A DNA stretch of 64,000 bases from an uncultured Clostridia bacterium. Lineage in GTDB: Bacteria > Bacillota > Clostridia > UBA1381. The notes beneath the pieces were generated by a model. The model searched no databases and was not told the origin of the DNA. It saw only the letters and a program-made list of their open reading frames with translations. Location of the stretch: contig CAKSRS010000003.1 in assembly GCA_934487205.1 (NCBI GenBank), forward strand, positions 18,711 through 82,710. The letters run 5' to 3'. Positions 17,082-24,792 of this stretch are shown piece after piece. Within the stretch, counting starts at the first letter, position 1. Every line of letters starts with the position of its first letter. Both the position numbers and the translations under genes were made by a program.

Positions 17082-17915
17082 ATGAAAGAATTTAAAGTAG
17101 GCTTGCAGCTTTTTTCAATCCGCGAGGATATGGAGAAGGATATGGACGAGGCATTGCGCCAAGTTAAGGAAATGGGTTATGATTATGTTGAATTTGCCGG
17201 ATTTTACGGCAAATCGGCAAGCGAGGTTAAGGCGCTGCTTGATAAGCACGGTTTAATTGCAATTTCCGCTCACCAGGGTTTTGATCCGTATTTCGAAAAG
17301 GGACAGCCGGCGATTGACGAGCTGAAGGAAATCGGCGTAAAGTATTGCGCAATTCCATGGTATGATGTAAATAAGCTGAAGGGTACCGACGGCTGGGACG
17401 AAACTGTTGAAAAATTCACCGAATACGGAAAAGCACTGAAGGCGTCGGGTATTCAGATGATGTATCATAACCATGATTTCGAGTTCAGAAAGTATGAGGG
17501 CAAGTTCCTTCTTGACTGGATTTACGATACAATTCCGCAGGATTTGATTATGCCGCAGATTGATACGTGCTGGGTGCATTATGCGGGTTACAATCCGTCA
17601 GAATATATTGAAAAGTATGCCGGCAGAATGAAGGTTCTGCATCTGAAAGATTTTGTATGCAAAAAGCTTGGCGGCGGCCCCGTTTATGCGCTTATCGACA
17701 GCGACGGCGGCGACGCGAAACAGGCGAGCCAAGAGGATAACGGATTTGAGTTCCGCCCTGTCGGCAGCGGTATTCAGGACTTCCGCGCGATTTTGGAGTC
17801 GGCGGAAAAGGCGGGGATTGATTATGTTATAGTTGAACAGGACGGTCACCCGGAGCGTTCGGCTATGGAAGATGCAAAAATTTCCCGCGATTATCTTAAA
17901 AAGCTTGGTATATAA
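17082..17915 (+). CDS. Sugar phosphate isomerase/epimerase (xylose isomerase-like TIM barrel)
   Basis: A 277-residue TIM-barrel protein of the AP-endonuclease-2/xylose-isomerase superfamily. It has the expected metal-ligand segments: MYHNHDFEF (near 127), PQIDTCWVHYAG, LHLKDF and VIVEQDGH near the end. GAGGAGG at 17067-17073 places the start at 17082; an upstream in-frame ATG at 17004 lies inside the oxidoreductase gene. It is the middle gene of a three-gene operon and probably acts on the keto-sugar or inosose product of the Gfo/Idh enzyme. Confidence 0.87.
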   Translation: MKEFKVGLQLFSIREDMEKDMDEALRQVKEMGYDYVEFAGFYGKSASEVKALLDKHGLIAISAHQGFDPYFEKGQPAIDELKEIGVKYCAIPWYDVNKLKGTDGWDETVEKFTEYGKALKASGIQMMYHNHDFEFRKYEGKFLLDWIYDTIPQDLIMPQIDTCWVHYAGYNPSEYIEKYAGRMKVLHLKDFVCKKLGGGPVYALIDSDGGDAKQASQEDNGFEFRPVGSGIQDFRAILESAEKAGIDYVIVEQDGHPERSAMEDAKISRDYLKKLGI

Positions 17916-17932
17916 TAGGAGGATTCGGCGTT

Positions 17933-18898
17933 ATGAAACTTGGTGTTATGAACCCCGTGCTTAATCAGTACGGTTTTGAGGACGCGCTTAAATATCTGTA
18001 CAGCCTGGGAGTGCAGGCAATTGAAATCGGCGCCGGCGGTTATCCTGGCGATATGCATTTAAAGCCGGAGGAACTTATCGGCAAGCCGGACGCGGTTAAG
18101 GCGTATAAGGAACTTTTGGCAAAGTATGAAATTGAGATTGCGGCGATAAGCTGTCACGGAAATCCGCTGCACCCGAATAAGGAAATTGCGGAAAAGTTCC
18201 ATAATCAGTTTAAAAATGCGATTTTGGCGGCGGAAGAACTGGGCGTGCATACAATAATCGGATTTTCGGGCTGCCCGGGCGACTGCGAGCAGTCGAAGTA
18301 CCCCAACTGGGTAACATGCGCATGGCCGGACGATTATCTTGCAATCCGTGACTGGCAGTGGAACGAGAAGGTTATTCCGTATTGGAAGGATATGGCGGAA
18401 TTTGCAAAACAGCACGGTATTGAAAAAATCGCATTCGAAATGCACCCGGGATTTGTGGTTTATAATCCCGAGACGTTGCTTAAACTGCGCGCGGCAGTCG
18501 GCGATATAATCGGCGCGAATGTTGATCCGAGCCACCTTTTCTGGCAGGGAATAAACCCTGTTTCGGCGATAAAGGCTCTGGGCGGCGCTATTTATCATTT
18601 CCATGCCAAGGATACGCTTATCGACGTGAGAAATGTTGCAGTAAACGGTGTTCTTGATACAAAGCCGTACAGCGATATTCTAAATCGTTCGTGGGTATTC
18701 AGAACCGTGGGTTACGGTCACGGTAAGGAAGTGTGGAACGATATCATCAGTATGCTTAAGGCTGTCGGCTATGACGGCGTTGTGTCAATCGAGCACGAGG
18801 ACGGTCTGATGTCGCCCAAGGAAGGTCTGGAAAAGGCAATCGCTTTCTTAAAAGAAGTGTTAATTTTTGAAAATGCCGGCGAAATGTGGTGGGCATAA
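17933..18898 (+). CDS. Sugar phosphate isomerase/epimerase (second xylose isomerase-like barrel)
   Basis: A 321-residue TIM-barrel protein related to, but distinct from, its neighbour. AISCHGNPLHPN, IAFEMHPGFVVYN, NVDPSHLFWQG, YHFHAKDT and VSIEHEDGLM hold the acidic and histidine metal ligands of the superfamily. AGGAGG lies in front of the ATG. It resembles the family members that accompany Gfo/Idh proteins in inositol and glycoside catabolism. It closes the operon before a terminator. Confidence 0.87.
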   Translation: MKLGVMNPVLNQYGFEDALKYLYSLGVQAIEIGAGGYPGDMHLKPEELIGKPDAVKAYKELLAKYEIEIAAISCHGNPLHPNKEIAEKFHNQFKNAILAAEELGVHTIIGFSGCPGDCEQSKYPNWVTCAWPDDYLAIRDWQWNEKVIPYWKDMAEFAKQHGIEKIAFEMHPGFVVYNPETLLKLRAAVGDIIGANVDPSHLFWQGINPVSAIKALGGAIYHFHAKDTLIDVRNVAVNGVLDTKPYSDILNRSWVFRTVGYGHGKEVWNDIISMLKAVGYDGVVSIEHEDGLMSPKEGLEKAIAFLKEVLIFENAGEMWWA

Positions 18899-18930
18899 AA
18901 AATACTCCGTGAAAAGCACGGAATTGAGAT

Positions 18931-18971
18931 AAAAAATCCGCAAAGCTTAAAAAAGTCTTGCGGATTTTTTT
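18931..18971 (+). terminator. Rho-independent terminator of the epimerase operon
   Basis: A stem of 13 bp formed by 18931-18943 (AAAAAATCCGCAA) and 18958-18970 with a 14-base loop and a terminal T run. Confidence 0.8.
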
Positions 18972-19031
18972 GTGGGTAAAAAAGCTTTTGCTTATCTTTC
19001 AGTCACTGCGGAAAAAAATTAAAAAATGGTA

Positions 19032-19073
19032 TTGACAAACTATGTCTAATGTGGTAGACTATGTATGTCGACA
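19032..19073 (+). promoter_or_regulatory. blaI promoter with candidate operator repeats
   Basis: TTGACA (19032-19037), a 17-base spacer and TAGACT (19055-19060) form a promoter about 40 bases before the BlaI-like gene. The direct repeat ACTATGT (19040 and 19058), the inverted pair GTCTA/TAGAC across the spacer and the palindrome TGTCGACA (19066-19073) overlap it and are candidate sites for autorepression by BlaI. Confidence 0.6.
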
Positions 19074-19101
19074 ACAGTAGATTATATTGGAGGTATGACT
19101 T

Positions 19102-19479
19102 ATGAAACATATAAATATAGGTGAAGCGGAGCTTGAAATTATGAAGGTTGTATGGAAAGCAGACGAGCCGATAGGTTCAACGGCAATCGGAAAAGCCGTT
19201 GAAGAAAAAGGCTGGAAACGCACAACGATTGCCACATTTCTTGCAAGGCTTGTTGAAAAAGGCGCATTGTCTGCCGAAAGACGGGGCAAGGCATGGTATT
19301 ACACACCGATTTTGACGGCAAAGGAATATAAAAAATCACAGGTGAAAAGTCTCATAAAAAATCTGTTTGACGGCTCAGCCGAAAATTTGGTCGCCGCACT
19401 TTTTGAGGAGGAACAATTTTCGGATAAGGATATACGGGAGCTGAAGGCAATTTTTGAGGATAAGGAGGGGTTAACTTGA
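19102..19479 (+). CDS. BlaI/MecI/CopY-family transcriptional repressor
   Basis: A 125-residue winged-helix repressor. GEAELEIMKVVWKADEPIG and the recognition region WKRTTIATFLARLVEKGAL are typical of BlaI/MecI; YYTPILTAKEY leads to the dimerisation helices, where the partner protease would cleave. It overlaps the M56 gene by three bases, the usual blaI-blaR1 order. No beta-lactamase is adjacent, so the controlled genes may be the pair itself or distant envelope-stress genes. Confidence 0.92.
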   Translation: MKHINIGEAELEIMKVVWKADEPIGSTAIGKAVEEKGWKRTTIATFLARLVEKGALSAERRGKAWYYTPILTAKEYKKSQVKSLIKNLFDGSAENLVAALFEEEQFSDKDIRELKAIFEDKEGLT

Positions 19480-21683
19480 TTGGTGAATTATTTAAAGTTC
19501 TTTTAATCACATCACTTGCCGGCTCTGCCCTTGCGGTTGTTGTCAGCCTGCTGCGTCCGATAACGAAAAAGCTTTTCGGGTATTCGTGGCATTATTACAT
19601 TTGGCTGTGCGTGCTTTTTGTAATGCTTATGCCGGTGCGGTTTAATGTAAATACAACGCCTACAACAAACATTGCAACACAAGCGGTACAGACACAGCAA
19701 ACAGTTGTCGGCGAACAACCCGAAACAACCGAAAATGTTGTGCAGACAGCCCCTGCACAAAAGCCGCAGCTTTTGCAGAAAGCAACAGTTATATGGGATA
19801 GGATAATTTATAACCGAACGAATATTTTAGCGTATTTATGGCTTACCGGCGCTATAGCTTTAATGCTCTTAAATGCTGTACGGTATGTAAGGCTGAATAT
19901 TAAAATACGCAAAACCGGTGAGGTTATATCCTGCCCCGAAACAAGAGAGTACACCGACAGGAAAATCAATGTTCGGGTATGGGAAAATGTTGCGTCACCG
20001 TTTATGACAGGTATTTTCAGACCAACGCTGATTTTACCGAAAACGGAGTTATCGGGCGAACAGTTAGACAACATACTCCGTCACGAAATGACGCATTTTA
20101 AGCGGCACGATATTTTATATAAATGGTTTGCCGAATTTGTAAAATGTGTGCACTGGTTTAACCCTATTTCGTGGTATATTTCAAAGCAAATTGCGGCAGA
20201 GTGTGAAATATCCTGCGATATGTCGGTTACAAAAAATATGACGGAAAGCGAGGAAATGAGTTATATTAACACAATTCTTTCTCTGCTTCCGACGGGCAAA
20301 TCCAAACAGCTTCCGCTTACCACCCAAATGGCAAGCAGTAAAAATATTTTGAAAAGGAGATTTATTATGATTAAGAATAAGAAAACAACAAGCAGATTTA
20401 TGTCGGTCATATCCGCTGTTATTGCCGCTATTATGCTTTCAACAACGGTTTTTGCGAGCGGAATTATTCAAAACAGCGTAGCGTCGAATGATATAAAGTA
20501 TGAGGTTTACAACGGTGATAATAAAATAGCCTTGAAAAACGAGCCTTTTATATACGGCAGCGAGTACTATCTGCCGCTGAGAGATATACTTGGCGGATTT
20601 AGCGTAAATGACATCGTATATGCTGACGGCGAAATCAGAATAAAATTTCCGATGTATATGACAAAATACGAAACAGAGGAAATAATGCTGAAAATCGGTG
20701 ATGCGCTTATTAAGTACAATCCTGTGTCATCAAAAGAATACGGCGTTGTAATGCGCTGCGCGCCTGTTTTGCATAACAATGTGACATATGTATCCGTAGA
20801 TTATTTTGAGGATATGATGCAGAGCTTTGATATGCAGGGCTTTCGTCTGAATGTTATACGTCCGACCGAACCGGAAAATTATTATACCAAAAATGAGAAG
20901 GTTTTTATAGGCACTGCAGAGGAACAGGACAGTTACAGCGGAGAGACGGTAAAACGAATTATAGTTGATGAAAACGGCGAAACAATTGCAGTAGTACCTA
21001 TTGAAAATCAGATTTCCGAAAATATACAGCGAAAGACGGAGGGAACCGGAATTTGGAGCACATATTACAGTTTCTGTCATATGCTGTACGGCTCGGCAAC
21101 ATCAATTTACGATTTTGCAGAAAAAGTAGTTTTTAAATCGGAACTTTATGTCATAGATAAAAACGATAATGACATTGCATATATCGGAATTGCGGATATA
21201 ATAAGAATTCCTCGAAATGAATTTAATGCAGGAAACCGTATGATTATTACAAATACATATGATGGTTATGACAAAAACAGAAATATCATTGAAACGACGG
21301 GTAATCAGGCAACGGTTATAAAAACGAGCCAATACGACAACACAACACCCGAATATACAATAGACCAATTCTTTTATTTATTTGGTGACGGTGATTTCGG
21401 GAATATGAAAAGATACTGCACTCAAAACTGCATAGATAATTTTTTCAGAGATAATAGCGTTTTCGGTATGAAAAAGGCAACACTTCAAAGCATAAGCAAG
21501 GATTCCGAAGATTTCAGAAAAAGAGGTTTTAAAGACGGCGAATGGGCTGCGCTTGTAAACGTAACAATGACGCCCGATGAAAATTCCGTCTTTGAGCCAA
21601 ATCAAACCGAGACATCGTTTTATCTGATATTAAAACAGCATAACGGCAGATATTTAATTGATGAGTTTGCAACAGGACTTTGA
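19476..21683 (+). CDS. BlaR1-like M56 metallopeptidase with C-terminal stalk/copper-amine-oxidase-N-like domain
   Basis: A 735-residue membrane sensor protease starting at TTG 19476, with AAGGAGGGG upstream. Membrane segments lie near 5-25, 38-54, 117-135 and 308-328. The zinc motif is HEMTH (203-207) with a downstream acidic ligand near Glu242 in AAECEISCD. After the fourth helix, instead of a penicillin-binding domain, there is a copper amine oxidase N-terminal-like domain (IYGSEYYLPLRDILGGFSVN, near 357-376), followed by about 250 residues of unidentified extracytoplasmic sequence. It probably senses an envelope signal and cleaves the BlaI-like repressor; the ligand is not a beta-lactam on present evidence. 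Confidence 0.85.
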   Translation: MIGELFKVLLITSLAGSALAVVVSLLRPITKKLFGYSWHYYIWLCVLFVMLMPVRFNVNTTPTTNIATQAVQTQQTVVGEQPETTENVVQTAPAQKPQLLQKATVIWDRIIYNRTNILAYLWLTGAIALMLLNAVRYVRLNIKIRKTGEVISCPETREYTDRKINVRVWENVASPFMTGIFRPTLILPKTELSGEQLDNILRHEMTHFKRHDILYKWFAEFVKCVHWFNPISWYISKQIAAECEISCDMSVTKNMTESEEMSYINTILSLLPTGKSKQLPLTTQMASSKNILKRRFIMIKNKKTTSRFMSVISAVIAAIMLSTTVFASGIIQNSVASNDIKYEVYNGDNKIALKNEPFIYGSEYYLPLRDILGGFSVNDIVYADGEIRIKFPMYMTKYETEEIMLKIGDALIKYNPVSSKEYGVVMRCAPVLHNNVTYVSVDYFEDMMQSFDMQGFRLNVIRPTEPENYYTKNEKVFIGTAEEQDSYSGETVKRIIVDENGETIAVVPIENQISENIQRKTEGTGIWSTYYSFCHMLYGSATSIYDFAEKVVFKSELYVIDKNDNDIAYIGIADIIRIPRNEFNAGNRMIITNTYDGYDKNRNIIETTGNQATVIKTSQYDNTTPEYTIDQFFYLFGDGDFGNMKRYCTQNCIDNFFRDNSVFGMKKATLQSISKDSEDFRKRGFKDGEWAALVNVTMTPDENSVFEPNQTETSFYLILKQHNGRYLIDEFATGL

Positions 21684-21776
21684 TTAAAAATAAATTTTAT
21701 TGCCGGCGGTATTTATCACGGGGAAAGGCAATTTTCCCATATCCCGTTTTGAGCAAAGCGATGACCGCATAAAAAC

Positions 21777-21814
21777 AACACGCATACCACCTCCAAAAGC
21801 GGTATGCGTGTTTT
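21777..21814 (+). terminator. Terminator downstream of the M56 gene
   Basis: A perfect 12-bp stem (21777-21788 with 21801-21812, AACACGCATACC and its complement), 12-base loop and short T run. Confidence 0.7.
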
Positions 21815-21906
21815 GCTTGCCGACAGATAACAATAATTTAAATACCTCATTATCACTATCCGGATAAAGCGGAGGAATTTTTTATAAAAAAAGTTATTTT
21901 TTTTTC

Positions 21907-21935
21907 TTGACGTTTATGGATAAAGATGTTATAAT
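21907..21935 (+). promoter_or_regulatory. Near-consensus sigma-A promoter with no coding gene downstream
   Basis: TTGACG (21907-21912), a spacer of exactly 17 bases and TATAAT (21930-21935). The predicted transcript starts near 21942 and runs towards the convergent tRNA genes. No start codon with a ribosome binding site follows. Confidence 0.55.
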
Positions 21936-22025
21936 AACTTAAAAATGTTTTTGGGAACATTCCGGAAATGCGTTAATAGCGAGCCGTGCACGGGCTTTTC
22001 GGCACTGTCTGGATGTCGGTGCAAA

Positions 22026-22053
22026 CAAAAAAACAAGCGATGTATCGCTTGTT
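22026..22053 (-). terminator. Terminator of the tRNA-Leu/tRNA-Gln transcript
   Basis: On the minus strand AACAAGCGA pairs with TCGCTTGTT across a TACA-type loop and is followed by a T run, 7 bases after the tRNA-Gln CCA end. Confidence 0.8.
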
Positions 22054-22059
22054 CCGATG

Positions 22060-22133
22060 TGGCAGCGGGAACAGGATTCGAACCCGTACAGAGTGAGTCA
22101 GAGTCACTAGTGCTACCTTTACACCATCCCGCT
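22060..22133 (-). tRNA. tRNA-Gln (anticodon CTG)
   Basis: A 74-base cloverleaf. The acceptor stem AGCGGGA/TCCCGCT is complete, the discriminator is G and CCA is encoded. The anticodon stem AGTGA/TCACT encloses the loop CTCTGAC, giving CUG. The T arm reads GGGTTCGAATCC. It is the second gene of a two-tRNA unit, 14 bases after tRNA-Leu. Confidence 0.94.
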
Positions 22134-22147
22134 GTATTAAAAAATGT

Positions 22148-22232
22148 TGGTGCGAGGGACGAGACTTGAACTCGCAAGGTAAAAACCACACGCCCCTCAA
22201 ACGTGCGCGTCTGCCGATTCCGCCACCCTCGC
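22148..22232 (-). tRNA. tRNA-Leu (anticodon GAG)
   Basis: An 85-base class II tRNA with acceptor GCGAGGG/CCCTCGC, discriminator A and encoded CCA. The anticodon loop TTGAGGG gives GAG, and a long variable arm follows, as expected for leucine. The T arm is GAGTTCAAGTCTC. Confidence 0.94.
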
Positions 22233-22355
22233 TTATTGACAACTTCTATATTATAGCAAAAAAAAACCGGAATGTCAATAACATTTTGAAAAAAAATTAA
22301 AAAAAACTTTACACTAAAGATAAACTATACGGAAGGAAAAAAATTACAGGTAAAA

Positions 22356-22733
22356 ATGAACATAGACAACGTGATTTACAACAATATAGTAAAGCTTATC
22401 GAAGAAAACGGTCTGACGGAAAAGATATGCATGGAGCGCTGTGAGCTCAATAAGGATTTTCTGACGAATTACCGCCGCGGCAGATGTCAGCATTTTAAAG
22501 CGTGCGATGTGGTAAAGATAGCGCGGCTTTTCGGTGTTTCGCCCGATTATCTGTGCGATTTCAAAAATACGCGCAAAGATTTTTTCATTGCGAAAAGCGT
22601 TATGGAAAAATGCGATGAAAAAAGACTGTCGGAATCTTTCGGACGGCTGGATTTGATAAGCAAAAGCAATATTGCTGATGCAATTGCGGAAGAACTTGAA
22701 AACACGCGCAGAAGAAAATGCGAAAAGAATTAA
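22356..22733 (+). CDS. Helix-turn-helix (XRE-like) DNA-binding protein
   Basis: A 125-residue protein. Residues 1-70 form a Cro/C1-type helix-turn-helix: NIVKLIEENGLTEKICMERC, then NKDFLTNYRRGRC and DVVKIARLFGVSPDYLCDF. The remainder is a helical tail ending in a basic RRRKCEKN. Only a weak AGG precedes the ATG. It lies just upstream of the EutS-EutP pair, which has its own promoter; regulation of that pair is a possibility only. Confidence 0.75.
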   Translation: MNIDNVIYNNIVKLIEENGLTEKICMERCELNKDFLTNYRRGRCQHFKACDVVKIARLFGVSPDYLCDFKNTRKDFFIAKSVMEKCDEKRLSESFGRLDLISKSNIADAIAEELENTRRRKCEKN

Positions 22734-22740
22734 TAAGCTG

Positions 22741-22769
22741 TTGCAATCTGCGGAAAAATGTGATATAAT
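22741..22769 (+). promoter_or_regulatory. Promoter of the eutS-eutP-ireB unit
   Basis: TTGCAA (22741-22746), 17-base spacer, TATAAT (22764-22769), about 40 bases before the EutS start. Confidence 0.65.
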
Positions 22770-22808
22770 ATTAATAAGTATATTTACATGTTTGGAGGAA
22801 AGAGCGAT

Positions 22809-23192
22809 ATGAATATTACAGATGCCGTCTCAGTAAGCGGCAACGATAAAACGCGTATTATTCAGGAGCTTGTGCCGGGCAAACAGATTACCCTCGCGCA
22901 TATTATAGCAAGTCCGGACGATATTTTATATAAGAAGCTCGGACTCAATCCCGAAATAGATTATAACCGTGACTCAATCGGTATAGTCAATGTATCCCCG
23001 GCGGAGACGGCGGTGATTGCGGCGGATATAGCAATGAAATCGTCGAACGTGGAACTGGGATTTGTCGACCGTTTCAGCGGAACGCTGATTATCACGGGTA
23101 CGGTATCCAATACGGAAACGGCGGTGCGCAGTATTTGCGAATACGCGCATGATAAGCTTGGATTTGCCGTTTGCGAAGTGACGAAAACCTGA
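22809..23192 (+). CDS. eutS: EutS-like bacterial microcompartment shell protein
   Basis: A 127-residue BMC-domain protein. RIIQELVPGKQITLAHIIA and the segment LGFVDRFSGTLIITGTV match EutS, the shell hexamer of ethanolamine-utilisation microcompartments, over the whole domain; about 12 residues precede the usual start. GGAGG at 22794-22798 selects the ATG at 22809. Its stop overlaps the EutP start (TGATG). No ethanolamine ammonia-lyase, other shell proteins or encapsulated enzymes lie in the window, so it is either part of a dispersed system or has another role. Confidence 0.88.
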   Translation: MNITDAVSVSGNDKTRIIQELVPGKQITLAHIIASPDDILYKKLGLNPEIDYNRDSIGIVNVSPAETAVIAADIAMKSSNVELGFVDRFSGTLIITGTVSNTETAVRSICEYAHDKLGFAVCEVTKT

Positions 23193-23653
23193 TGAAAAAG
23201 CTAATACTTATCGGTAGGAGCGAAAGCGGAAAAACGACGCTTATTCAAGCTTTGCGCGGCGAAAAAATTCAATATAACAAAACGCAGTATGTAAATAATT
23301 TTGACGTACTTATCGACACGCCGGGCGAATACTGCCAGACGCGCAATCTCGGCGCGGCAATTGCGATGTATACTTTTGAGGCTCAGGTTGTGGGGCTTAT
23401 TATGAGCGCCGATGAGCCGTACTCACTGTTTTCCCCGTGCTGTGCGGTTGTTGCAAACCGCCCCGTTATCGGGATTGTGACCAAGTCGGATAAAAAGGAC
23501 GCATGCGTAGAAAGAGCCGCCGCATGGCTGCGGCTTGCCGGCTGTGAAAAAATTTTCTTTACCTCATCATATGACGGAGAGGGGATTGCAGAAATCATGG
23601 AATACCTTAGGGAGGACGGCGACGTTCTTCCGTGGGACGGAAAGGATGTGTAA
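23192..23653 (+). CDS. eutP: EutP/PduV-type small GTPase
   Basis: A 153-residue P-loop protein. [12 protein letters not shown] (near 6-17) is the Walker A, LIDTPGEY near 46 the switch II/G3 region and TKSDKKDA the G4 specificity motif. EutP and PduV are GTPase-like or kinase proteins encoded with microcompartment genes; EutP of some species also has acetate kinase activity. The ATG overlaps the eutS stop, so an earlier in-frame ATG is not needed. It is followed two bases later by ireB, an unusual neighbour. Confidence 0.87.
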   Translation: MKKLILIGRSESGKTTLIQALRGEKIQYNKTQYVNNFDVLIDTPGEYCQTRNLGAAIAMYTFEAQVVGLIMSADEPYSLFSPCCAVVANRPVIGIVTKSDKKDACVERAAAWLRLAGCEKIFFTSSYDGEGIAEIMEYLREDGDVLPWDGKDV

Positions 23654-23655
23654 CG

Positions 23656-23910
23656 GTGGATTTTAATAACGAAACCATGAAAATTAATTTTGAAGCGGAT
23701 AAAGAGCGCGAAGTTCACGAGATTATTGAATCTGTGTACGATGCGCTTAAAATCAAGGGTTACGACCCAATAAGCCAGATTGTCGGTTATATTTTGTCGG
23801 ACGACCCGACATATATAACCAGTTATAACGGCGCAAGAAGCCTTATTGCGAAGGTCGAAAGAGATGAACTTTTGGAGGAACTCGTGAAGAATTATATAAA
23901 AAATCTGTAA
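23656..23910 (+). CDS. ireB: IreB-family (UPF0297) regulatory phosphoprotein
   Basis: An 84-residue protein very similar to IreB/Yrz[38 protein letters not shown] and [20 protein letters not shown] are family signatures. The start is GTG at 23656, giving the usual N-terminus before ETMK; AAAGGATG lies upstream within eutP. In Enterococcus, IreB is phosphorylated by the PASTA kinase IreK and affects cell-envelope stress. Its usual neighbours alaS and ruvX are absent. Confidence 0.92.
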   Translation: MDFNNETMKINFEADKEREVHEIIESVYDALKIKGYDPISQIVGYILSDDPTYITSYNGARSLIAKVERDELLEELVKNYIKNL

Positions 23911-23966
23911 TGGCGGAAAATTGTATAGCCTTTTGCCGCAATCGCGAAAGGGCGTTTTCTGCATTA

Positions 23967-24005
23967 TGATTTGTGCCGCCGTAAGGCGGTGGAACGGAGA
24001 TTTGT
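23967..24005 (+). promoter_or_regulatory. Leader element shared with the CpXC gene (36068-36103)
   Basis: TGATTTGTGCCGC, a short GC hairpin (CCGCC-GTAA-GGCGG) and a GGAGATT ribosome binding site precede the ATG at 24006. The same order, with a different hairpin loop, precedes the gene at 36104. Confidence 0.5.
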
Positions 24006-24752
24006 ATGATAGATTTTCATTCGCATATTCTGCCGCATTTTGATGACGGAGCAAAGGATTCGGAAACGGGACTTAAAATGCTGCGCATCTCGGCGGAATC
24101 GGGAATAGACACGGTAGTGTCGACCTCACATTTTTATCCCAAAAAATACACCGACGCGATGGAATTTGTGCACGAACGCAGCAGGGCATATTCAGCCCTG
24201 ATGAGTGCAGCGAAGGACGGCGCTTTGCCGAAAATCATTCTCGGCGCGGAAGTGTATGTAGATAAGCATTTGAGCCGTATGAAAAATCTGCGTGCGCTGT
24301 GTATCGGCGAAACCGATTATATGATGCTTGAGATGCCGTATGATGTATGGCGGGAGGACGATTTCGAGGAAATCTATCAGATAACGCGCTTGGGAATTTA
24401 TCCGATAATGGCGCATCTTGACCGATTTATGAAATTTAAAAATCAATTTGCCGAAATGTTCTCGCTCGGCGTACTTGTTCAGATTAACGCAAGCGCCGTT
24501 TTGGATAATCATACGCGGCGGAATGTTTTGGAGCTTTTTGATATAGATGCGGTGCATGCAATAGGGAGCGATATGCATAATCTCGACAGCCGCCCGCCGA
24601 ATGCTGCTGCGGCGTATGAATTGATAGACGAAAAATTCGGTGCGGATTACAGACGCTATGTTGAACTCGGTGCAAAGTATATATTGGAGAATAAAGAACC
24701 GCCGCAGGCAAAGTTACATAAAATAAAAGGATTAAAACGAATACTTATATGA
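24006..24752 (+). CDS. PHP-domain tyrosine-protein phosphatase (CpsB/YwqE-like)
   Basis: A 248-residue metal-dependent phosphatase. MIDFHSHILPHFDDGAKD gives the first PHP metal motif (HxH), STSHFYP the second, and later GAEVYV, MAHLDRF and IGSDMHNLDSRPP supply the remaining His/Asp ligands. CpsB/YwqE proteins dephosphorylate the tyrosine kinases that control capsule or exopolysaccharide synthesis. No partner kinase is adjacent. GGAGA precedes the start and a terminator follows directly. Confidence 0.88.
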   Translation: MIDFHSHILPHFDDGAKDSETGLKMLRISAESGIDTVVSTSHFYPKKYTDAMEFVHERSRAYSALMSAAKDGALPKIILGAEVYVDKHLSRMKNLRALCIGETDYMMLEMPYDVWREDDFEEIYQITRLGIYPIMAHLDRFMKFKNQFAEMFSLGVLVQINASAVLDNHTRRNVLELFDIDAVHAIGSDMHNLDSRPPNAAAAYELIDEKFGADYRRYVELGAKYILENKEPPQAKLHKIKGLKRILI

Positions 24753-24787
24753 AAAACCGTCAATCGGCATTGCCGCTGACGGTTTTT
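24752..24787. terminator. Bidirectional terminator
   Basis: A perfect 11-bp stem (24752-24762 with 24777-24787, AAAAACCGTCA and complement) between the convergent phosphatase and HtrA-like genes. Confidence 0.85.
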
Positions 24788-24792
24788 GTATA

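Larger units (their letters stand above)
21684..22025. other. Intergenic region between the M56 gene and the tRNA genes
   Basis: No coding frame can be supported here. The stretch contains the terminator of the BlaI operon (21777-21814), a near-consensus plus-strand promoter (21907-21935) and GC-rich hairpin-forming sequence around 21980-22020, including the palindrome CCGTGCACGG. A small RNA is possible but not recognised. Confidence 0.4.

Noticed and set aside
21945..22169. A 74-codon plus-strand frame after the strong promoter
   Set aside because: Half of it is antisense to tRNA-Gln and it lacks a ribosome binding site.
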